Origin: Pseudomonas triclosanedens
GTDB taxonomy: Bacteria; Pseudomonadota; Gammaproteobacteria; Pseudomonadales; Pseudomonadaceae
NCBI RefSeq assembly: GCF_026686735.1
Contig: NZ_CP113432.1
Span: 744,001-808,000, forward strand
Direction: 5' to 3'
Length of the DNA: 64,000 bases
This document shows positions 1 through 7,828 of this stretch, one piece after another. The stretch's first letter is position 1; each line of letters opens with the position of its first letter. The translations under genes were made by a program, and so were the position numbers. The notes beneath the pieces were generated by a model. That model searched no databases, was not told the DNA's origin, and saw only the letters and a list, made by a program, of their open reading frames with translations.

Positions 1-321
1 CACTTCGTCCACATAGAGCACGCCGCCGTGGGCATGGGCCAGCACGCCGGGGGAGAACTGGGCGCGGCCTTCGCCGAGGGCGGCATCCAGGTCGAGGGTG
101 CCGACGATACGCTCCTCGCTGGCGCCCAGCGGCAGGGTGACGAAGCGCCCGCCATCCAGCAGGTCGGCGACGCCCCGCGCCAGGGTCGATTTGGCCATGC
201 CGCGCGGCCCCTCGATCAGCACGCCGCCGATGGCCGGATCGATCGCCGCCAGGCACAGGGCTAGCTTCAGCTCATCGGCGCCGACGACAGCGGCCAGGGG
301 GAAGTGGAGGAGGGCGCTCAT
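1..321 (-). CDS. ChlI-type AAA+ chelatase ATPase (N-terminal part, cut by window edge)
   Basis: The first 107 residues of a magnesium-chelatase-like AAA+ ATPase are visible; the gene continues past the left edge. The Walker A motif GPRGMAKST lies near residues 38-46 and the Walker B stretch GGVLYVDEV at about 99-107. Together with CobN and a ChlD-like partner, which is not in the window, such a protein drives ATP-dependent cobalt insertion into hydrogenobyrinic acid diamide in pseudomonads that lack CobS/CobT. The location on the left of cobN supports cobaltochelatase rather than chlorophyll synthesis. It is divergent from the leader RNA of the DAHP synthase gene. Family assignment is firm; the exact substrate is inferred from context. 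Confidence 0.85.
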   Translation of the reverse strand, partial: MSALLHFPLAAVVGADELKLALCLAAIDPAIGGVLIEGPRGMAKSTLARGVADLLDGGRFVTLPLGASEERIVGTLDLDAALGEGRAQFSPGVLAHAHGGVLYVDEV

Positions 322-411
322 GGTGGATTCCTGCGGATTGCGTCCAGGCATGGTAGCGAACCGGGCGCCTGGCATGCGACCAATGTTCATCGCCTGCATA
401 GAGGCAAGTCA

Positions 412-440
412 TTGATCGGCGCGGCGCGATGCAGTAACTT
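412..440 (+). promoter_or_regulatory. Candidate sigma-70 promoter of the DAHP synthase leader
   Basis: TTGATC (412-417) and TAACTT (435-440) are separated by 17 bases. Initiation near 447 would put the leader ORF (start 465, purine-rich GGAG at 455-458) at the very 5' end of the transcript, as in classical attenuators. The assignment rests on hexamer resemblance and position only. Confidence 0.45.
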
Positions 441-464
441 GGCTGCACTTCCACGGAGAACATC

Positions 465-599
465 ATGCCGTCCAGCCTGTCCATCCAGTCCCTCGCCCGC
501 CTCGGTGCCATTGGCTCCGTAGTCGCTCGTGAGCAGGTCCTGGCTGCCGCTGCCGGCTATTTCTTCTATGGGTATTGGTTTAGCCAAAGGCGCGCCTGA
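465..599 (+). CDS. Putative aromatic-rich leader peptide (attenuator) upstream of DAHP synthase
   Basis: This is a 44-residue ORF with a GGAG ribosome-binding site 7-10 bases before ATG. Residues 32-39 read YFFYGYWF, so seven of eight codons are Tyr, Phe or Trp, and the stop follows five codons later. A perfect rho-independent terminator begins about 50 bases downstream, and the next full-size gene is a DAHP synthase, the entry enzyme of aromatic amino acid synthesis. This is the layout of ribosome-mediated attenuation: scarce charged aromatic tRNAs would stall the ribosome over codons 32-39 and change folding downstream. Bases 570-576 (inside the control codons) can pair with 599-605. The peptide and mechanism are inferred; I did not identify a convincing antiterminator by eye. 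Confidence 0.7.
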   Translation: MPSSLSIQSLARLGAIGSVVAREQVLAAAAGYFFYGYWFSQRRA

Positions 600-650
600 A
601 TACCCCACAGGCGCCCTAGCAAGCAGGGTCGCCAACCAGACAGATTCACG

Positions 651-684
651 AAACCCCGGTCGGCAACCCGACCGGGGTTTTTGT
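651..684 (+). terminator. Intrinsic terminator in the DAHP synthase leader (likely attenuator)
   Basis: The 10-bp perfect stem CCCCGGTCGG (654-663) pairs with CCGACCGGGG (668-677) around a four-base loop. It is extended by AAA/TTT pairs and followed by a T-rich tract through 687. It sits between the first leader ORF and the DAHP synthase gene on the same strand, so it can only act as an attenuator of that gene or as the end of a short leader RNA. Confidence 0.85.
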
Positions 685-748
685 TTTTCCGGCCCACAAG
701 GCCAACGCATCGAACCGAGCCAAAACGCTCAGACCAGAGGATCGCAGC

Positions 749-853
749 ATGACCGCCTACACCACTTACTACCGCTATTACCGCAACTCCGACTGGCGAT
801 TTAGCACCGTAGCTTGCGCCACCCAGCGAGCCTTGCCACGAACACCTAGATAG
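749..853 (+). CDS. Second, tyrosine-rich upstream ORF before DAHP synthase
   Basis: A 34-residue ORF starts MTAYTTYYRYYRNSDWRF, with five tyrosines in the first eleven residues plus Trp16 and Phe18. AGAGGA at 736-741 gives a well-spaced ribosome-binding site. It lies after the intrinsic terminator and ends 48 bases before the DAHP synthase start. Its CCTTG at 831-835 is complementary to CAAGG at 886-890, which overlaps the probable DAHP synthase ribosome-binding site, so a stalled ribosome could control translation. The composition bias and position suggest a second control peptide, but nothing else proves that it is translated. Confidence 0.5.
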   Translation: MTAYTTYYRYYRNSDWRFSTVACATQRALPRTPR

Positions 854-901
854 AGCGCCGAGCGCGGAACGAACACCGCGCCGGCCAAGGATGCCAGCCA
901 G

Positions 902-1990
902 ATGAATGCTTCCACTTCCACCCTGATCCGCCCGCAGTCCGCCGAAGTCCTGGACCTGCCGTTGCCCTCCGCTCGCCGTCGCGAGCAGCCATTGCCCAGC
1001 CCTGCCGAACTGCGCCAGCGCCTGCCGTTGTCCGCCGTCACGGCGCACCAGGTCCGCGAAAGTCGCGACGCCATTCGCGCCGTGCTCGACGGCCACGATC
1101 CCCGCCTGCTGGTGGTGATCGGCCCGTGCTCCCTGCACGACCCGGTTTCCGCCCTCGAATACGCCGATCGCCTCGCCGAACTGGCGCCGCGCGTGAGCGA
1201 CCAGTTGTTGCTGGTGATGCGCGCCTACGTCGAGAAGCCGCGTACCACCATCGGCTGGAAGGGCCTGGTCTACGACCCTCGACTGGACGGTAGCGGTGAC
1301 ATGGCCGGCGGCCTCGAACTGTCGCGCCGGCTGATGCTGGGCATGCTCGAACGCGGCCTGCCGATCGCCACCGAACTGCTGCAACCACTGGTGGCCGGTT
1401 ACTTCGACGACCTGCTGGGCTGGGCCGCCATCGGCGCGCGCACCAGCGAGTCGCAGGTGCACCGTGAGATGGTCAGCGGCCTCGACCTGCCGGTGGGCTT
1501 CAAGAACGGCACCGACGGCAGCATCGGCATCGCCACCGACGCCATGCGCTCTGCTGCGCACCCGCACCAGCACTTCGGCATCGATGCGCAGGGCCGCCCG
1601 TCGCTGGTGCAGACCCAAGGCAACCCGGACACTCATCTGGTGCTACGCGGCGGCCACACCGGGCCGAATTTCGATGCGGCCAGCGTGCAGCAGATTCGCC
1701 AGGGGCTGGAGAAGCTCGGCATTGCTCCGAGCATCATGGTTGACTGCAGCCACGCCAATAGTGGCAAAGACCCGCTGCGCCAGCCGGCCGTGCTGGACAG
1801 CGTGCTCGACCAGCGCCTGGCGGGCGACGCTACGCTGCGCGGTGTGATGCTGGAGAGCCATCTGTTCGACGGCTGCCAGCCGCTGTCTGGCGAGCTGCGC
1901 TACGGCGTGTCGATCACCGACGGCTGCCTGGGCTGGAGCGGCACCGAGGCGCTGCTGCTGAGTGCGGCAGAGCGGCTGCGCCGGGGCTGA
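902..1990 (+). CDS. Class I 3-deoxy-7-phosphoheptulonate (DAHP) synthase
   Basis: This enzyme condenses phosphoenolpyruvate with erythrose 4-phosphate, the first committed step of the shikimate pathway. The 362-residue protein shows the AroF/G/H-type motifs: GPCSLHDP near residue 78, KPRTTIGWKGL near 112-122 (PEP and E4P binding), GFKNGTDG near 199-206, DCSHANSGKDP near 281-291 and ESHLFDGCQ near 319-327. Length is normal for the type I alpha family. AAGGA at 886-890 precedes the chosen ATG. Sequence by eye does not tell which aromatic amino acid inhibits it, so no isozyme symbol is given. It stands alone between the chelatase ATPase and cobN, with a long structured leader carrying two aromatic-rich ORFs and a terminator. 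Confidence 0.93.
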   Translation: MNASTSTLIRPQSAEVLDLPLPSARRREQPLPSPAELRQRLPLSAVTAHQVRESRDAIRAVLDGHDPRLLVVIGPCSLHDPVSALEYADRLAELAPRVSDQLLLVMRAYVEKPRTTIGWKGLVYDPRLDGSGDMAGGLELSRRLMLGMLERGLPIATELLQPLVAGYFDDLLGWAAIGARTSESQVHREMVSGLDLPVGFKNGTDGSIGIATDAMRSAAHPHQHFGIDAQGRPSLVQTQGNPDTHLVLRGGHTGPNFDAASVQQIRQGLEKLGIAPSIMVDCSHANSGKDPLRQPAVLDSVLDQRLAGDATLRGVMLESHLFDGCQPLSGELRYGVSITDGCLGWSGTEALLLSAAERLRRG

Positions 1991-2041
1991 GCCGCTCCTA
2001 CACGCAATCCTGCGGCGCTGTGCGTGGTAATGACCTGTAAA

Positions 2042-2121
2042 TCGTAGGGCGGATAACGCGTCGGCGTTATCCGCCGCGAGGCAAACGGCGGATAACCCGT
2101 TCCGGGTTATGCGCCCTACGG
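2042..2121. repeat. Palindromic intergenic repeat between DAHP synthase and cobN
   Basis: Outer arms GTAGGGCG (2044-2051) and CGCCCTAC (2112-2119) enclose two inner hairpins. GGCGGATAACGC (2048-2059) pairs with GCGTTATCCGCC (2064-2075), and GGCGGATAACCCG (2088-2100) pairs imperfectly with the sequence up to 2115. The whole folds as a cruciform between two convergent genes and may also stop transcription. It has the shape of a dispersed extragenic palindrome. Confidence 0.7.
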
Positions 2122-2182
2122 TCGTGCATCGCGCCGGATGCCATCGCGTCCGGAGTCCGCTCCTACGCTAGCTCGAAAGCCC

Positions 2183-5100
2183 TCACTGCTCCTCGCTGTC
2201 CACCAGCAGGTTTTCCAGCGTCTCGCGGTACTCCCCCGGCTCTTCCCACAACCCGCGCTGCTGCGCCTCCACTAGGCGTTCGGCGATGTCGCGCAGGGCC
2301 TCGGGGTTGTGCTGGCGGATGAACTCGCGGGTGTCGTCGTCCAGCAGGTAGGCGTCGGCCAGCAGGCGGTACTGGTGGTCGTCCACCAGTTCGCTGGTGG
2401 CGTCGAAGGCGAACAGGTAGTCCACCGTCGCGGCCAGTTCGAAGGCGCCCTTGTAGCCGTGGCGCTTCATGCCGGCGATCCATTTCGGGTTCACCGCGCG
2501 GGCGCGCACCACGCGGCCGAGTTCTTCCTTGAGCGTGCGGATGCGCGGGTTGTCCGGCTGGCTGTGGTCGCCGTGGTAGCTGGCCAGCGCCTGGCCCTGG
2601 ATCACTTCGGCGGCGGCCAGCATGCCGCCCTGGAACTGGTAGTAGTCGTTGGAATCGAGGATGTCGTGCTCGCGGTTGTCCTGGTTGTGCAGCACGGCCT
2701 GCAGGCCGGACAGGCGCTGGGCGAAGCGCTCGCGCGCCGGGGTGCCGTCATCGCTGGCGCCGTAGGCGTAGCCGCCCCAGTTCAGGTAGGCCTCGGCGAG
2801 GTCCGCGCGGCTGTCCCACTGGCGCGATTCGATCACGCCCTGTACGCCGGCACCGTAGGCGCCGGGTTGGGCGCCGAAGATGCGCCAACCGGCCTGGCGG
2901 CGCGCTTCATCAAGCTTCAGTCCCTCGGCTTGCAGGCGTGCCTGATCGGCGCGCACACGAGCGGCCAGCGGGTTCAGCTCGTCCGGCTCATCCAGCGCGG
3001 CGACCGCCTGCACGGCGGCATCGAACAGGCGGATCAGGTTGGCGAAGGCATCGCGGAAGAAGCCCGAGACGCGCAGCGTCACGTCCACTCGCGGACGGTC
3101 GAGCAGGGTGATCGGCAGTATCTCGAAGTCTTCCACGCGCTGGCTGCCGGCCTGCCACACCGGACGCACGCCGAGCAGCGCGAGTGCCTGGGCGATGTCG
3201 TCGCCGCCGGTGCGCATGGTCGCGGTGCCCCACACCGACAGGCCGAGCTGGCGCAGGTGGTCGCCGTGGTCCTGCAGGTGGCGTTCCAGCAGCCGGCTGG
3301 CGGATTGGAAGCCAAGGCGGAAGGCGGTGGGTGTGGGCAGGTTGCGCACGTCCACGGTGAAAAAGTTGCGCCCGGTGGGCAGCACGTCGACCCGCCCGCG
3401 GCTGGGCGCGCCGCTGGGGCCGGGCGGTACGAAGCGGCCAGCGAGGCCGGCGAGCAGATGGCCGATTTCGCTGGCGCCGCAGGCGTCGAGGGCCGTGGCG
3501 ATCTGCTGGTGCAGTTGCGCCAGGACCGCCGCGCTGGCACTGCCGGGCGCGCTGGCAAGGCCGTCGATCAGGCGCAGGGCGAACAGCTCCAGGCGCTCGC
3601 GGGTGTCGCCGTTGCTGCGCCAGGGGTCTTCGCTCACGGCGAGCAGCACGTCCGGGCGCGGGCCCTCCCAGGCCTCGGCGAAGGCTTCATCCAGCGGGTC
3701 GCGACCCAGGTGCAGGTCTTCGCTCAGCGCGCGCAGCAGGCTGGCGTTGCCGCCGCGCCCGTCGCCGCGTGGAATGCGTACCAGCGACAGCAGGGTATCG
3801 CGGCGCAAGTCGCCCGCCGGGGATTCGCCGAACACATGCAGGCCGTCGCGAATCTGCGATTCCTTGAGGTCGCACAGGTAGGCGTCCAGCTGCGGCAGCC
3901 AGCTTTCCGGATCGTCACTCAGTTGCAGGCCCAGCTCGCGGTCCAGTGCGGTGTCGCGCACCAGCCTGAGGATGTCGCCGCGCAGTTCGGTGGCGCGGCG
4001 CGGGTCGAGCAGGGAGGCGTCGTAGTACTCGTCGGCCAGGCGTTCGAGGTCGCGCAGCGGGCCGTAGTTTTCCGCGCGGGTCAGCGGCGGCATCAGGTGG
4101 TCGATGATCACCGCCTGGGCGCGGCGCTTGGCCTGCGCGCCTTCGCCGGGGTCGTTGACGATGAACGGGTAGAGGTTCGGCAGCGGGCCGAGGATCGCGT
4201 CCGGCCAGCATTCCTCGGAGAGCCCGACGCCCTTGCCCGGCAGCCATTCGAGGTTGCCGTGCTTGCCGACGTGGATCACCGCGTCGGCGCCGAACACTTC
4301 GCGCAGCCAGAAGTAGAAGGCGAGGTAGCCGTGGGGCGGCACCAGCGACGGATCGTGGTAGATCGCCGCCGCGTCCAGCTGGTAGCCGCGCGCCGGCTGG
4401 ATGCCGACGAAGCCCAGGCCCAGGCGCAGGCCGGCGACCATCATGCGGCCGCCGCGGAACATCGGGTCCTGCTGCGGTTCGCCCCAGCGTTCGCGCACGG
4501 CCTGCTGGTTGGCTTGAGGGAGGCGGGCGAAGCAGGCGAGATAGTCGTCCAGCGCCAGGCTCTGCGCGCAGGGGCGCAGGTCGAGGTTGTCCAGATCGTT
4601 GCTGACGCCGCCGAGCAGTTGCTGGATCAGCGCGGTGCCGGAGTCGGGCAGGCCGGCGACCGGGTAACCCCGGGCCTCCAGCGCACGGAGGATGTTCAGC
4701 GCGGCGGCCGGCGTATCGAGGCCGACGCCGTTGCCGATGCGCCCGTCGCGGGTCGGGTAGTTCGCCAGGATCAGCGCCACGCGCTTGTCGGCGTTGGCCT
4801 TGCGCGAGAGCAGCATCCAGCGCCGCGCCAGTTCGGCGACGAAATCCATGCCCGGCAGGTGCGGCAGGTAGCAGACCACGTCGCTCTGGCTGCGCTCGCT
4901 GCGCCAGGCCAGGCCCTTGAAGCTGATGGGGCGGGTAATGATCCGGCCATCCAGTTCCGGTAGTGCGATGTGCATGGCCAGGTCGCGCGGGCCGAGACCC
5001 TGCGGGTTGGCGCGCCAGAGGCCGTGATTGTCCAGCGAGCAGATGGCTTGCAGTACCGGGACGTCGCGCCTGAAGGGCCGATCCTGCGGAGCCTCCGGGT

Positions 5101-5914
5101 TCGATTGGGCGAAGCCGGTGGTGTTGATGATGAGTTCGGCGTCGGCGCTGTCGAGCAGATCTTCCACTGCGCTCAGGCAGGCAGCTTCCTTGAGGCTGGC
5201 CACGGCGATGGGCAGCGGATTGATGCCTTGCGCTTGCAGGCGCTCGCAGAAGGTATCGATGAAGCCGGTGTTCGCCGCCTGCAGGTGGGTGCGGTAGAAC
5301 AGCAGCGCGGCGACCGGGCACTCGGGGTTCCAGTCGGCTTGCCAACGAGCCAGGTCGCTGCTGCCGACGTGCGGGTGATAGACCGCCACGCGCGGCAGCG
5401 TCCGGGGCTCGCTCCAGGCGTAGTCGCGCTGTAGATGGCGATTGGCGAGACAGGCGAAGAACTGCCGGGCGTTGTCCATGCCGCCCTGGCGCAGGTACTG
5501 CCAGAGGCGATCGGCGTCTGCCGGCGCGACGTTGCACAGGGCAGTGAGTTCGGGGTCGGGTTTGTCGTCGCCGGGCACCGCGATCAGCGTGGCGCCGCGC
5601 TCGGCCAGCGCCGCCAGTTGCTCCATGCCGTAGCGCCAGTAGCCGACGCCGCCGTGCACCGAGATCAGGATGACCTTCGCGTACTGCAACACCTCGTCGA
5701 CGTAGAGGTCCACCGAGGCGTGGTTCTGCAGCTGCATGGGGTTGGCCAGGCGCAGGCTCGGGTAGTCCTCCGGCAGCTCGCGGGCGGCCTCGGCGAGCAG
5801 CGCCAGGTGCGAGTCTCCGCTGCAGAGGATCACCAGTTCGGCGGGCGTCTGTGCCAGGTGGGCGATGCCGTCGTCGGGGACGAAACCGCCGGGTTGGGTG
5901 CGCAGCAGGTGCAT
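2183..5914 (-). CDS. cobN: Cobaltochelatase large subunit CobN
   Basis: The 1243-residue protein is the porphyrin-binding, catalytic H-subunit of aerobic cobaltochelatase, which inserts Co2+ into hydrogenobyrinic acid a,c-diamide. Size and full-length CobN/ChlH/BchH-like sequence match the family, including the HVGKHGNLEWLPGKGVGL block near residue 536 and the NPKWIAGMKRHGYKGAFELA block near 1145. The start MHLLRTQPGGFVPDDG fits other CobN proteins. The upstream neighbour in the same direction is cobW, separated by about 180 bases that contain two palindromic repeats, so read-through from the cobW riboswitch transcript is possible but not certain. The ATPase partner ChlI lies at the left edge. 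Confidence 0.97.
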   Translation of the reverse strand: MHLLRTQPGGFVPDDGIAHLAQTPAELVILCSGDSHLALLAEAARELPEDYPSLRLANPMQLQNHASVDLYVDEVLQYAKVILISVHGGVGYWRYGMEQLAALAERGATLIAVPGDDKPDPELTALCNVAPADADRLWQYLRQGGMDNARQFFACLANRHLQRDYAWSEPRTLPRVAVYHPHVGSSDLARWQADWNPECPVAALLFYRTHLQAANTGFIDTFCERLQAQGINPLPIAVASLKEAACLSAVEDLLDSADAELIINTTGFAQSNPEAPQDRPFRRDVPVLQAICSLDNHGLWRANPQGLGPRDLAMHIALPELDGRIITRPISFKGLAWRSERSQSDVVCYLPHLPGMDFVAELARRWMLLSRKANADKRVALILANYPTRDGRIGNGVGLDTPAAALNILRALEARGYPVAGLPDSGTALIQQLLGGVSNDLDNLDLRPCAQSLALDDYLACFARLPQANQQAVRERWGEPQQDPMFRGGRMMVAGLRLGLGFVGIQPARGYQLDAAAIYHDPSLVPPHGYLAFYFWLREVFGADAVIHVGKHGNLEWLPGKGVGLSEECWPDAILGPLPNLYPFIVNDPGEGAQAKRRAQAVIIDHLMPPLTRAENYGPLRDLERLADEYYDASLLDPRRATELRGDILRLVRDTALDRELGLQLSDDPESWLPQLDAYLCDLKESQIRDGLHVFGESPAGDLRRDTLLSLVRIPRGDGRGGNASLLRALSEDLHLGRDPLDEAFAEAWEGPRPDVLLAVSEDPWRSNGDTRERLELFALRLIDGLASAPGSASAAVLAQLHQQIATALDACGASEIGHLLAGLAGRFVPPGPSGAPSRGRVDVLPTGRNFFTVDVRNLPTPTAFRLGFQSASRLLERHLQDHGDHLRQLGLSVWGTATMRTGGDDIAQALALLGVRPVWQAGSQRVEDFEILPITLLDRPRVDVTLRVSGFFRDAFANLIRLFDAAVQAVAALDEPDELNPLAARVRADQARLQAEGLKLDEARRQAGWRIFGAQPGAYGAGVQGVIESRQWDSRADLAEAYLNWGGYAYGASDDGTPARERFAQRLSGLQAVLHNQDNREHDILDSNDYYQFQGGMLAAAEVIQGQALASYHGDHSQPDNPRIRTLKEELGRVVRARAVNPKWIAGMKRHGYKGAFELAATVDYLFAFDATSELVDDHQYRLLADAYLLDDDTREFIRQHNPEALRDIAERLVEAQQRGLWEEPGEYRETLENLLVDSEEQ

Positions 5915-5939
5915 GGGGTTGCTCGGTTTCTAGCTCTTC

Positions 5940-6005
5940 GTAGGAGCGAGCTTGCTCGCGAATCAGGCCCCTCTGCGAGGCTGTTCGCGAGCAAGCCCGC
6001 TCCTA
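5940..6005. repeat. REP-type palindrome upstream of cobN
   Basis: GTAGGAGCGAGCTTGCTCGCGAA is mirrored by TTCGCGAGCAAGCCCGCTCCTA, with a 20-base centre. This is the typical Pseudomonas repetitive extragenic palindrome with the GTAGGAGCGAGC core. It lies between cobW and cobN in their transcription direction. Confidence 0.85.
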
Positions 6006-6023
6006 TAGGGAATTGGCACGGTC

Positions 6024-6091
6024 GTAGGATGGGTGGAGCTTGCGATACCCATCAACAGCGGTGGGTATCGCTGCGCTCCACGCCACCCTAC
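6024..6091. repeat. Second palindromic repeat between cobW and cobN
   Basis: GTAGGATGGGTGGAGC (from 6024) is matched by GCTCCACGCCACCCTAC (to 6091), with the inner arms CGATACCCA and TGGGTATCG. It is a different sequence family from the REP immediately next to it, but has the same GTAGG...CCTAC boundaries as the repeat at 2042. It may form the 3' hairpin of the cobW mRNA. Confidence 0.7.
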
Positions 6092-6098
6092 GCCGTTA

Positions 6099-7151
6099 TC
6101 AGGAAAGGGCGGTGCGCAGCTCGTTGCTGATGGCGGCCTGGTCCAGTTGCTGGCCGATCACCACCAGGCGGGTGCCGCGGGTTTCATCGCTGCGCCAGGC
6201 GCGGTCGAAGTGCTTGTCGAAGCGCTTGCCGACGCCTTGCACCAGCAGGCGCATGGGCTTGCCGGGGATGGCGACGAAGCCCTTGATACGCAGCACGGCG
6301 TGGCGCTCGACCAGCGCGCTCAATGCGTCGAGCAGGGCGCGCTCGTCCACTTCCGGCAGGTCCACATGGAAGGAGTCGAACTCGTCATGGTCGTGGTCTT
6401 CATGATTTTCGTGGTCGTGATGAGTGGCTCGGCTGTCTATGTGCAGCTCGGCTTCGGCGTTCAGTCCCAACAGTACGGAAAGCGGTAGCTGGCCGGCGCT
6501 GGCTTCGACGATCTTCACCGCCGGCGGCAGTTCCTCGGCGACTTCGGCGCGGACCTTTGCCAGCGTCTGCGCATCCAGCAGGTCGGCCTTGTTCAGCACC
6601 ACCAGGTCGGCGCTGGCGAGCTGGTCCTCGAAGAGTTCGTGCAGCGGCGATTGGTGGTCGAGGTTCGGGTCCTGCTTGCGCTGCTCGTCCACCTGATCGG
6701 GGTGGGCGGCGAAGGTGCCTGCGGCCACCGCCGGGCTGTCGACCACGGTGATCACCGCGTCCACGGTGCAGGCGTTACGGATTTCCGGCCACTGGAAGGC
6801 TTGCACCAGGGGTTTGGGCAGCGCCAGCCCGGAGGTCTCGATAAGGATCTGGTCGAGCTCGCCACGGCGCGCCACCAACTCGCGCATCACCGGGAAGAAC
6901 TCTTCCTGCACGGTGCAGCACAGGCAGCCGTTGGCCAGTTCGAAGACACGGCCCACGGCCTCTTCTTCGCTGCAACCGATGGAGCATTGCTTGAGGATTT
7001 CACCATCGATGCCCAGCTCGCCGAACTCGTTGACGATCACCGCGATACGGCGGCCTTCGGCGTTATCCAGCATGTGGCGGAGCAGGGTGGTCTTTCCGGC
7101 GCCGAGGAAGCCGGTGATGATGGTGACGGGGAGTTTGGCCAGGGTTTTCAT
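6099..7151 (-). CDS. cobW: CobW-family GTP-dependent metallochaperone
   Basis: The 350-residue protein is a G3E-family P-loop GTPase. It has Walker A GFLGAGKTT at residues 14-22, the metal-binding CLCC (CxCC) motif at 76-79, and a histidine/aspartate-rich loop with HHDHENHEDHDHDE before the C-terminal COG0523 domain. CobW is thought to deliver Co2+ for B12 synthesis. The start at 7151 was chosen because MKTLAKLPVTIITG begins the conserved domain; the frame stays open further upstream but the extra residues look non-coding. It is preceded by a cobalamin riboswitch about 100 bases upstream, so expression should fall when B12 is plentiful. The order cobW-cobN suggests joint function. Confidence 0.95.
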   Translation of the reverse strand: MKTLAKLPVTIITGFLGAGKTTLLRHMLDNAEGRRIAVIVNEFGELGIDGEILKQCSIGCSEEEAVGRVFELANGCLCCTVQEEFFPVMRELVARRGELDQILIETSGLALPKPLVQAFQWPEIRNACTVDAVITVVDSPAVAAGTFAAHPDQVDEQRKQDPNLDHQSPLHELFEDQLASADLVVLNKADLLDAQTLAKVRAEVAEELPPAVKIVEASAGQLPLSVLLGLNAEAELHIDSRATHHDHENHEDHDHDEFDSFHVDLPEVDERALLDALSALVERHAVLRIKGFVAIPGKPMRLLVQGVGKRFDKHFDRAWRSDETRGTRLVVIGQQLDQAAISNELRTALS

Positions 7152-7257
7152 GCGCGCCTCGTAAGCGGAATTCGAAAGGCGGATGAAGGGCGCGCACGCG
7201 GTTTTGCCGCGCAACGAAGGTCGCCACCGGATCACCCCGCCCGGTTGTCGTGATGCT

Positions 7258-7432
7258 GTTCGAGGCAGGTCTCCTGGCTCACAGCCCTGGATTGTTCTTT
7301 CGCCTTCCCGCCGTGGTCGGCAGTGGCGTGTGAAAGAACAGGCTGTTCACAGTTGCGGGGGCAGCCGTGGCGCATCCGAAGATTTCCACGTTCCCTCTTA
7401 GCTCCGGCCTGCGCCGGAGAACCTCGAAGCGG
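7258..7432 (-). promoter_or_regulatory. Cobalamin riboswitch upstream of cobW
   Basis: Read on the minus strand, the region contains the conserved B12-box, GAGCCAGGAGACCTGCC (about 7279-7263). It also has the core GCTGCCCCCGCAACTGTGA near 7358-7340 and the start stem with GGTTCTCCGGCGCAGGCC. These are hallmark elements of the adenosylcobalamin riboswitch. The distance to cobW (about 110 bases) leaves room for an expression platform. Boundaries are approximate. Confidence 0.93.
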
Positions 7433-7505
7433 CAAGGCTACGCAGCGGCGCCGGGGTGGTCAATCGCCGGGGATCGGTTGACGCTTGCAGGGCTTCATGG
7501 TCAGC

Positions 7506-7710
7506 TACCGAGGTTTCAGGTGTCTCGCGCCGTCGCGCGCGAGGTGAAACGGGAAGCCGGTGCGTCCGCAAGGATCAGTCCGGCGCTGCCCCCGCAACGG
7601 TAAGCGCATCGAGGGTCGTCAGTAGCCACTGTGCAGGAACTGCATGGGAAGGCTGGCCCATCCGGCCGGAGTTTCCGGTTGGCGTCGCAAGCCCGGAGAC
7701 CGGCCTGGAA
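7506..7710 (+). promoter_or_regulatory. Cobalamin riboswitch upstream of cbtB-cbtA
   Basis: The plus strand shows GGTTTCAGGTG near 7512, the core GCTGCCCCCGCAACGGTAAG near 7588-7607, and the B12-box CAAGCCCGGAGACCGGCCTG at 7688-7707. It lies 120 bases before cbtB. It points away from the cobW riboswitch with roughly 70 bases between the two aptamers, which must hold both promoters. Confidence 0.93.
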
Positions 7711-7828
7711 AACTTCGTTTTTGGCAAACCCGCGGTGGGCGGGCGCAGGCCGTGGCGCGACCGATTGCGGCGCGTTCGAATGCGTTCAACCTCTGCGTTC
7801 TCTACTCGGATTTTCAGAGGGAACGTTC

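Noticed and set aside
2309..4963. 884-codon open frame on the plus strand opposite cobN
   Set aside because: It mirrors cobN codon structure in GC-rich DNA, has Val/Ala/Gly/His-rich composition without motifs, and cobN is clearly the real gene.
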